From Edaphochlamys debaryana (taxonomy: Eukaryota; Chlorophyta; Chlorophyceae; Chlamydomonadales), in the NCBI GenBank assembly GCA_016858145.1, contig JAEHOE010000025.1, positions 1-64,000 of the forward strand: a stretch of DNA of 64,000 bases, written 5' to 3'. How positions within the stretch are numbered: position 1 is the first letter of the stretch; the number at the start of each line of letters is the position of its first letter. The position numbers and the translations under genes are program-made. The notes under the pieces were generated by a model. The model saw only the letters and a list, made by a program, of their open reading frames with translations. It did no database searches and had not been told where the DNA came from. This document shows positions 1-8,500 of this stretch, piece by piece.

Positions 1-3000
1 CACTCCGGTCGCCAGGACCACGGCAAGGGCTCGGGCGGCCAGGCGGGCGGGCGCCAGCAGCAGCAGCAGTCGAGCGGCGGCCAGCAAGCCGCTGGCCAAG
101 GCGGAGCCCGGCCCCGCCACCGGCTCCACGGGCGACTGCTCCTTCTGCAACGCCAAGCACCACTCGGTGGACTTCTGCACGGCCAACGCCAAGGCCGGCA
201 ACCTGACGGCGCTTCCCGGCCACCCCAAGTCCATCAACATGGACAACGCCTGGGCGGAGCTGGTCCGCAAGAAGCCGGAGTACGCGGCGCTGCTCTCGGC
301 GCCGCGCCAGCAGCAACCGCAGGGCGACCGCCCCGCAGGCAGGACTACGCCAAGCCCAAGGACAACAACCGAGGCAAGGGCAACCCGCAGCACGCGGCCT
401 ACGCTGCTGAGGCCTCGCCGTACCTGCAGTCCCAGGCTCCGCCTGCGGCGCTGCACTACGGCCAGGGTCCCGCGTCCTACGGCTACGGCTACGGCTACTC
501 CACGCCGCCGCCCTCGTCGTACGGCCACAGCTACGGCTACGGCCAGGGCCTCAGGCTCCGCCTGCAGGTGCCTTCGCGTCCTCGGCCTCCTTCCGGGCCC
601 CGGCGGCCCCGCCGCCCGGTGTGCCGCCGCCACCGTCCTGGCCCATGGGCTTCGGGGCTCCGCCTTTCTCGCACCCACCGCCATCCCGTACGCGCCGAGC
701 ACGGCGTCCGCTCTGCACACGGACGTTCTCTCGGTGGCCCAGCACCCGTACAACAGTACGTTCGTCACGTACGTGGAGTACGGCACCCCCGGCGCAGCCC
801 TGGCCACGTCGGCTTCGGCTCTCCCAGCTGGGGGGGGGTATGAGCGCGTGCAACAGCGTCGGCACCTTCGCCAGCAAGGAGACCGGCCCCGCCGTGTCCC
901 CGACTGGGCCGCCAACGCCAATCCAGGGCCAGACCGTGTGGCCGCCGCAGGCCCCCTCGGCCTTCAAACACCACCAAGAGCCTATGCTGCCAGCTTCCGG
1001 CAGCTGCCCCCCGGGCCGCTGCCCAGCTCCATGCGCCTGCCGCCCGTGGAGCAGGTCTCCTTCTCGCACATGAAGGACGGCAGCTCTAACGTCCGCTTCG
1101 GCCCCATGGCTCCGGGCAAGACGGCGGCGGCGCTCGAGATCCTGGGCAAGATGATGGCCGAGCTGCTGGATCTGCTCAAGGCCCCCGAGGTGGTGCCCGA
1201 GGCCTCCGCCCTCGCCTGCTCATCTACGGCCGCCACCGCCGGCTCCAAGATGGAGGAGATCAAGCAGTACCTGAAGAGCGAGCTCGCCAGCTCCCTTCAC
1301 TACGTCGACAACAGCGACCCCAAGCGCGGCGCTGGCCTGCTCAAGGCCGACGGCACCCTGATCTTCCCTCCCGGCATCGGCCAGACACCATGTGCAACAC
1401 GGTGGGTCTGATGGTCCAGAGCCTGTACGAAAACCTTGGCGTCAAGCTGGAGCCCTGTAACGCCGGCGTCAAGTCCCTGCGCCAGAGCAGCCGACCCCTC
1501 GGCATCGCCCGCGTATGGAACGTCATCACGCCTGGCACCCGCGTCCGAGCTGCGCGTCTGCGGGGACTTCCTGGTCGTCCCCGACGACTGGGCGGCCGGC
1601 CTCTTCACCATGCTGTGGGGCGGGCCCCTCTTCCACCAGTGCGGCATGCTGTACGACTACTACCCGCGCCCGCACCTCCGCTTCCGCTCCGGGCTGCACC
1701 AGGGCGACGAGACCATCAACGGCCACGTGGCGCTGGTTCCGGCCCCGCCGGAGCTGGAGAAGGTGGCAGCCTCGCTCCGCGCCTGCTACGCCACGGCCCT
1801 GCTGCCCTCTGAGCCCTCGCCACCCCCGGTGGACGAGGCCGAGGCCCGGCTCAAGACCGTCTCCGTGCACATCCCCACCGTACGGTTCGATCCCAGCGAC
1901 TGCGCTCGCCCGCTGGCGTCTGCGCTGGGGCTGAGCGACCGCCGCATTCGCATATGGGACTGGAGCCCGCGGACGGCGCCAGCGTGGCCTTCGCCACCAG
2001 CCTCGACACTGCGGAGGAGCTGGACGAGGAGGAGATGCTCGTGTACGAGGACGAGGAGCTGGCGGAGGCTGACGCGCGTGGGGAGCTGTCAGGGCCCCAA
2101 CTCGAGGAGGTGGAGCCGCACCACACCCAAGTGCCCTACGTCCGCCGCCTCGGCTCCGCCGAAGGGGGGCCCCGAGGTCCAGGCCCTGGCTACGCACGAC
2201 CACCCACGACGCCCGCCTCATCCCGAGATGAAGGGCGTCAGTCCAGCCGCGGCCGCTCCCGCTCCCGCGACCGAGGTGCTGAGAGCCGAGGCCGTGACCA
2301 CGAGCGCGAGCGTTCAGGTGACCGTCAACCCCCGCCGCAGTGGCAGTGGTGGAGCTGGCGGCCGCCGACCTTCGGGCTCTCCACAGAGGTCCCGCAGCCG
2401 ATCCCCTGGGACGCCTGGACGGCTCTCAGGCTCACGCCGCCCCTGCACCCTCTGCAGCTGTCTGCGCGAGGCGACGAAGCTGCAGGCTTACCGAGATCTG
2501 GCCGTCTACCCCGGTCACGAGAACTACCGAGGTGCTGGCCCCAGGCTCGGCAACCCGCTGCGCTACCCACCTTGGTTGCGGCACAGCCAGGACTACTGCC
2601 TGCTGCACGCCTTGCTGGGCGGACCCACGCTGCTGCGGTGGACCCCGGAGCTGCAGGACTCGCTCGGCAGCCTGGACATCAAGGGCTTCTTCCAGCCCAT
2701 TAACGAGGTCGATCTGCAACCATGGCCTGAGGACCTGCCTGCGCTCCCCCTGGCCAAGGCGTACGACCGAGGTGACAAGCAGCTTCGCCATGAGTGCCGG
2801 TGGACGGAGGAGGTGCTGGCGCGCATGGGTCCCGACCTAGATCGCCCCAGGGTCTCCGTCTACCGCCAGAGTGAGCGCCACGTCCACTCCAGTACCTACT
2901 TCATCGGTGCGTACATCGACTGGTGCCGTAAGCTCCGGGACTGGCTCGCCTTCAAGGGCAGACCATCGGCTGGCGGGAGCAGCGACCGCTCCCGGCACCT

Positions 3001-3048
3001 CAGCCTGCCCCGCCACCGCCTCGCAAGGAGCGCAGCCGGCCCCCTGAG
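1..3048 (+). pseudogene. gag-like region, zinc knuckle, several frameshifts
   Basis: The frame beginning at position 2 is open at the window edge and encodes a CCHC zinc knuckle (C-x2-C-x4-H-x4-C) at about 137-178, typical of retroelement nucleocapsids. Downstream the plausible coding frame changes repeatedly. A Tyr/Gly/Pro-rich stretch near 340-560 reads in frame 1. Parts of 560-680 and 830-990 read in frame 3. 1000-1400 reads in frame 2, 1390-1530 in frame 1, 1540-1950 in frame 2, 1954-2440 (acidic, then Arg/Ser-rich) in frame 1, and 2440-3000 in frame 2. Each piece has natural composition only in its own frame, so this looks like one reading frame with many single-base shifts. No function beyond RNA-binding gag is claimed. 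Confidence 0.6.
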
Positions 3049-5511
3049 GTGCCCCCTGCCGCAGCCGCCGGGCCCTCGACCTCGGCGACGCCCCAGCACG
3101 ACGCCGCGGCGGCGGGTCCCAGCGGCAGCGCCCAGGTGCGCAACCGAGAAGCGCTTGAGGCTGGCGCCCAAGCCCCGCCTGCGGTGCCCTCGCCCAAGCG
3201 CCAAGCGACCGCGATCCCCGCGACTCGGGCTCCGCCCGCAGCTCCGGAGGTGGCAGCTTCGGCGGACCAAGGCCCGCGTCCCGCGGGGGCCGAGCTCGCC
3301 CCCAAGGCCCCGGTGCTGACTGCGGCTCTGGCGTCGCGGTACCCTTACCTGCCGCCACCGCTGCCTGCCCCAATAGTCCGCGATGCCCTCGTGCCTCCGC
3401 TACCGGCCGAGCAACCTGGTTCGGACCCCCAAGCCCTGCCGGCCAGCCAGCAGGCCTACATGTGGCGCCGGGCTTCGGCCATCATGGTAGGAGACGTGAT
3501 CTTCGGCGAAGGCTGCGCGGACACGTATCAGCGCTATACGGAACGCGAAGCCGCGGTCGCCCTGCCGAGGCCGCCGCCTCCCGTCTGCGTCCTGGCATCC
3601 GCCTGCTACCACGGGTCCTCACTCACTGACGACGTCACGCCCATGGACCGCAACGACCTGTGCACCGGTCTGCTGTTTGGCGACAACGAGCGATCCCGGT
3701 GGGAGTCACAAGGCCTCCCCAAGATCGAGATCACGTGCGCGGGGTTCGACATCACGTCGGCGTCGTACAGCGTCGACATGGGCCTCACCGGGGCATGCTG
3801 CCTCATGCGGCAAGACCTCTTCAACGGCGTTCCCGTCGCCGTGCTGCAAGACACAGCGGTCACTACCGCCGGTCTCTACCACGAAGACGAGTTGATCAAG
3901 GTCTTCGGAGCGCGCGGTGTCAAGAAGTCGTGCTACTCCACCAAGCGCACGGCACGCGACGTACGCATCTTCATCAACGGCACCCTGGGATGCGACGGCG
4001 CCCCAGGTGAACCCGCAGCGATCATGGTGCAAGTGCCCGTAGCACCCGTCCTGCCCGTGGAGGACCTGCCCTACGGCATCGTGTTTGGGCGCCCATTCCT
4101 CTCCCTGCTGCGGGCAAACATCAGCGTCCGCACCTCAGGCGACGAGTACTGGCTGAGCTACCCCGTCGACGACACCGCCTCCTGGCGCACTCGGCTCTGG
4201 CTCTGCAACCGGTACACGGACAACGCCATCCGCTTCTGCGCCCTAGCGTCAGCCCCGGCTTCGAGCAGGGGGGGGGTAGAGTCCGAGTCCGAGTCGGAGC
4301 CCGAGCCCGAGTCCAAGCTCTCCTCGTCTGCAAAGCTGCTCGAGCCGGCCCCGCCGCTCGCGGCCATGCCCGGGGACGAGCAACCCGACTCTGCCAGTGG
4401 TGACTCCGGCCCCGGCCCCGCCGGCGAGGGGGATGGGAAGGCGCTGCCCGACAGCAGGTACTGTGCGACTCCGCGCCAGCTGCCCTTCAGGGTCAAGGCC
4501 AACACCCCCGCCAAGCGCAGCATCAACGGCCCCGGCGCCGCCGGTCTCAGCCCCGCTGCGGAGCCCCTCGAGGCTGGTGAGTCCCCGGCTCCCGGCGCCG
4601 CCGGTGCAGAGTCGCGGGCCAAGGCCTCCTGCTTCCTCCCCGGCTGCGGCCTGATTGACCATGACGTCTACGGCGTGTCCTTCGCTCGTGCCCTGCACCT
4701 GCTCTGCGATCTCGGTGCCCGCACTATTGCTTACGGCGCCACCACCTTCGGCATCTGGGTTCCCCTCCCGCACTGCCCCAGGGCCATCGCGCGCCTGATC
4801 GCGGCCAGCCCTGTCTACGGCCCCGTGCAGCCGTACGACACCTTCGGTGCCAACACCACCGACACCGAGGATGAGGACTGGCACTCGACCAGCAGTGAGG
4901 AGGAGTCTGATGATGACGCGGAGCTAGACGAGCAGCTGGATGACTGGATGGAGCACGTCCAGTGGAGGCTGGGCTGCATGATCCTGCGCCGCGTCACGCG
5001 CAGCATCAACCGCAAGCTGGCCCGCCAAGCGAGGCGCGAGCTGCGCCGACAGGAGGAGCTGCGTGCGCAGGCCTTCGCTGCTATGGAGCAGGCGCGTCGC
5101 CGGTACCTGAGCCTGGTCAAGCGACAGTTCCTGCAGCAACGGGCGGAGCGCTGGGCGGCCACGGCGGGCGCCAAGGTGTCCAAGCCCAGGTACGCACCGC
5201 CCGACGCCAACACCAAGTCGGCGACTCCGGCGCGCTGGCGCCTCAACAGCTACAAGACCTTCACCTTCGCCATCGTGATGCTGGTCTTCCTGGGCTGCTG
5301 GCGGTTGTCGGACGCGACGCCCAACTGCGTCCCGCATCCGGCTTACCCTCAGGGGGGGCAGTGGCTGGCTCCGAGCTGGGCGCAGCTGGAGCAGTCGCCC
5401 GCCACCACCCCCGCTGGAGCAAGCCATGCGGCGCATCCAGCTGCGCGACCCGGCACCGCCGGCGAGGCGCTCGCCGCCCCAGGCCCCGCCTGCGGGCTCT
5501 CCCTCGGCTGA
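3049..5511 (+). CDS. Retrotransposon protein with retropepsin-like domain
   Basis: This is an 820-codon frame; its start is arbitrary because upstream coding is frameshifted. Residues 1-150 are Pro/Ala-rich. About residues 230-355 resemble an aspartic protease of the retropepsin type. There is a D-M-G at 243-245 where the usual motif is D-S/T-G, followed by a hydrophobic strand and then the flap-side motif V-F-G-R-P-F-L at 345-351, which matches the conserved I-L-G-x-P-F-L strand of the family. Residues 400-520 are low complexity and acidic. Residues about 600-710 are acidic then strongly basic and look like a coiled coil. A hydrophobic segment (F-T-F-A-I-V-M-L-V-F-L-G-C-W) lies near 740-755. 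The frame overlaps pol by 86 nt in a different frame, so pol would need +1 frameshifting or separate initiation. Confidence 0.65.
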   Translation: MPPAAAAGPSTSATPQHDAAAAGPSGSAQVRNREALEAGAQAPPAVPSPKRQATAIPATRAPPAAPEVAASADQGPRPAGAELAPKAPVLTAALASRYPYLPPPLPAPIVRDALVPPLPAEQPGSDPQALPASQQAYMWRRASAIMVGDVIFGEGCADTYQRYTEREAAVALPRPPPPVCVLASACYHGSSLTDDVTPMDRNDLCTGLLFGDNERSRWESQGLPKIEITCAGFDITSASYSVDMGLTGACCLMRQDLFNGVPVAVLQDTAVTTAGLYHEDELIKVFGARGVKKSCYSTKRTARDVRIFINGTLGCDGAPGEPAAIMVQVPVAPVLPVEDLPYGIVFGRPFLSLLRANISVRTSGDEYWLSYPVDDTASWRTRLWLCNRYTDNAIRFCALASAPASSRGGVESESESEPEPESKLSSSAKLLEPAPPLAAMPGDEQPDSASGDSGPGPAGEGDGKALPDSRYCATPRQLPFRVKANTPAKRSINGPGAAGLSPAAEPLEAGESPAPGAAGAESRAKASCFLPGCGLIDHDVYGVSFARALHLLCDLGARTIAYGATTFGIWVPLPHCPRAIARLIAASPVYGPVQPYDTFGANTTDTEDEDWHSTSSEEESDDDAELDEQLDDWMEHVQWRLGCMILRRVTRSINRKLARQARRELRRQEELRAQAFAAMEQARRRYLSLVKRQFLQQRAERWAATAGAKVSKPRYAPPDANTKSATPARWRLNSYKTFTFAIVMLVFLGCWRLSDATPNCVPHPAYPQGGQWLAPSWAQLEQSPATTPAGASHAAHPAARPGTAGEALAAPGPACGLSLG

Positions 5512-8500
5512 CACACCTCTAGCAGAGCCACCGAGCACCTTTGTCACGGGCACCGCACCTGCAAACGCATCTAGTGTAGAGAGGCCTGCGGCTCCGCCGA
5601 CAGAGCCGCCTGACGTAGCTGTACTTGGACCTTCTCCCGCGAATGTGACGACTCCCGACGGGGCTAGGGCACCGCCCAAAGACTCCACTTTAGTCAAGCA
5701 GGAGGCAGGCTATACCTTGTGCATACGTCCGGACATGACCGAGGCACAGCGTGATGGTCTGAGAGTGTTGTTTGGCAAGTACGATCACTTGTTCGCGCGG
5801 AGTCTGAAGGACATCGGGTGCTATAGAGGCGAGTTGGGGCCGGTGAGACTCGAACTCAAGCACAACAACCCGATATTCGAAGCCCCGCGACGACATTCGG
5901 CTGCCGAGCGGTTGGTCGAGGATGCCAAGTGCCGCGAGCTGTACGGTGCCGACATTATCGAGCCGTCCAACTCCACGCAGTACGCGATGAATGTAACCCT
6001 GCCACGTAAGAAGGGAATTGATGGTTCGTACGAATCCAACGAGTACCGCTATTGTGCGGACGCGCGCCGTATAAATGCAGCGAGCGTGCGCGATTATTTC
6101 CGACCGCCAGCGCCGGAAGACCTGTTCGATCGCATCCTGGGCGCGCAATTCATTACTAAGTGCGACTGCCGCGCCGCGTTCAACCAACTGCCGCTCGCCG
6201 AGGAGGATCGCGATAAGACCTCGTTCTGGTGGAACAACACCCGCTGGCGGTACAAACGGTTGATGTACGGCGCCGTCAACGCCACGGCAGCTTGGCAGCG
6301 AGTACTTTCGCACCACGTGCGGAAGTACGGCCTGCAGGACTGCGTGTACCTTTTTGTCGACGACGCCGCAGTAACCGGCCGTACGGCAGAGGAGCACGAG
6401 CAGAATCTCGCGCGGTTCCTCGCAATGTTGGACGAGATCAACATCAAGCTGCATCCCGACAAGACCGTAGTCGCGGCAGACAAGATAGAGTTCCTGGGCC
6501 ACATGGTGAGCGCTGACGGGCTCCGCCCGGTTCAGGCCAAGGTCGCTGCGATCCAAGCCATCCAGCCCCCTCGCTCGCTGACCGAGCTCCAAGCCCTGCT
6601 CGGCCTCTGCAACTACTATCGTTGTTACATCCCCCGCTTCGCCTGCATCGCCAACCCGCTCTACGAGCTCACCAAGAAGGGCGTCACGTGGGGTCCCGAA
6701 ACCTGGCAGCCGCGCCACCAGGAGGCCTTGGACCAGCTCAAGGCCGAGTTCTCGACCAACGACCGGCTGCTGCGCAAGCCTGATCCCAACCGTCAACTGA
6801 TCCTGCACACTGACTTTTCCAATGTAGGCATCAGCGCCGTCCTAGGCCAACTGGATGACGAAGGGCACGAGTACATGGTAGCCTGCATCTCGCGCTCACT
6901 CAACGTGCACGAGCGCAACTACACCTCCTACAAGGGTGAGATGCTGGCTGCCTGCTGGGCAATGAAGATGCTGCGCCCCTACCTGATAGGCCCACGCTTC
7001 ATCCTGGTCACCGACCACGCGCCCCTGCTCTGGCTGATGGAGAACCAAAACCTAGTGGGGCAGTACGCTCGCTGGGCACTCTTGATGCAAGAGTACGACT
7101 TCGATGTCGCCCATCGGCCAGGCCAGCTCCACTATAACGCTGACACCCTCAGCCGCTCGCCTCTGCCCTCGAGCGCTGATGGCTCTGGAGCCCGCATGGA
7201 TGAGGACTCCGACGCCAAGCCGCCGCCACCTCGGCTCGTCCCGTATCCGACCGTCACGCCCTCGGCGCAACCCACGGCGCTCATGTCTGCAGTCCAAGTC
7301 CTGGCGCTGCGCGCTCGCGAGGAGTACTCCCTGCTGGCCACCGTCACGGGACAGGGCTCCGCCCTCGCGCCCTCTCCCGACGAGTGGCTCGCTGGCGGCA
7401 ACGGCACGGCCTCTGACCCCGTCGAGCGCTTCGCCGACCCCGAGTGCACTGCGGCTCAGCTCCTGACCCGACAGGCCAACCTCACCGCCAACCGCGTCGT
7501 GCGCGAGGCCCGAGACGCCCTCCGGGCGACCTCGCTTTCGCCGCCGCGTCCCCGCCGAGTTGCCGAGGGCCGCACCGCCGCCCTCGACACCAGTCTGCTC
7601 TCGCACCACTTCCTGGAGCACGCCCTCACGGAAGGGCTGGTAATCGTGGAGTGCGGCACCTCCGCCGCCACGGGCCTCGAGGCCTGCCTCCGGGCAGGCT
7701 GGACCGTGCGCCGTTATCACACCCTGGGCGCGCCCGCGCAAGAGCATTCGCTGCTGCGCCGCCGCCTGGGCTGGCTCCGTGCCTCCTTTCCCCGACAGCT
7801 TCGCGGCTCCGCCGTTGAAAGCCCCTGGGCCGCGCTGCCGCCCGGTCCGCTCACCAACGACCACCTCCTTGCTGCTTCCGCCAGGTCAGGGCAGCAGTGG
7901 TTGGTGCTCGGCAACCTAGACTCGACCCTGGCTCCGCCAGATAGAGTGCTAGAGCTCCTTGGCAGGCTCCAAGAGCTGCAACCCCGACTCCCGCCCGGCT
8001 TCCTGCTGGAGCGCGAGCCTCCAGCGTCTGCGGACACGCCCTTCGGGACCTGCCTCACGCTGGACACCGCTGCCATGGGCAGGGCCCAGCACTCGCTGCG
8101 CGCCTTCTGCACCAACCTCGCGGCCCCCGAGCACCTGCGCAAGGTGGCAACATCTGGTGCCTGGAGCCCCGGTAACCTCTCGGCAGCTGCAGCGGCACCC
8201 TCGCGCCGCCTGCCCCTCTGCGAGGCACCCCTCAGCGAGCCCTACTCGGCCTGCGACGTGCCGGGTCGCCCCGTCACCGTCTTCCCGCCGGGCAACCTCG
8301 CCACTATCCAGCTAGCCTCCACCGCCTCGGCCGTGCCCTCGCCGCTGCTGCCAGAGGAGATAGCCGCCCTGACCGGCCTGGAGCCTGCTTCGCTGCTGGA
8401 GCGGCGCAACGACGGCACCCTCGCCGTGCCCTCCGCCATCGACGCCCTGCAGCAGGGTCTGCAGACTCCAGCTGCTGCACGCATCCTTCTCTGCGCACAA

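Noticed and set aside
5690..6808. Minus-strand 372-codon frame opposite the RT
   Set aside because: It is antisense to a clear reverse transcriptase and has no domain.
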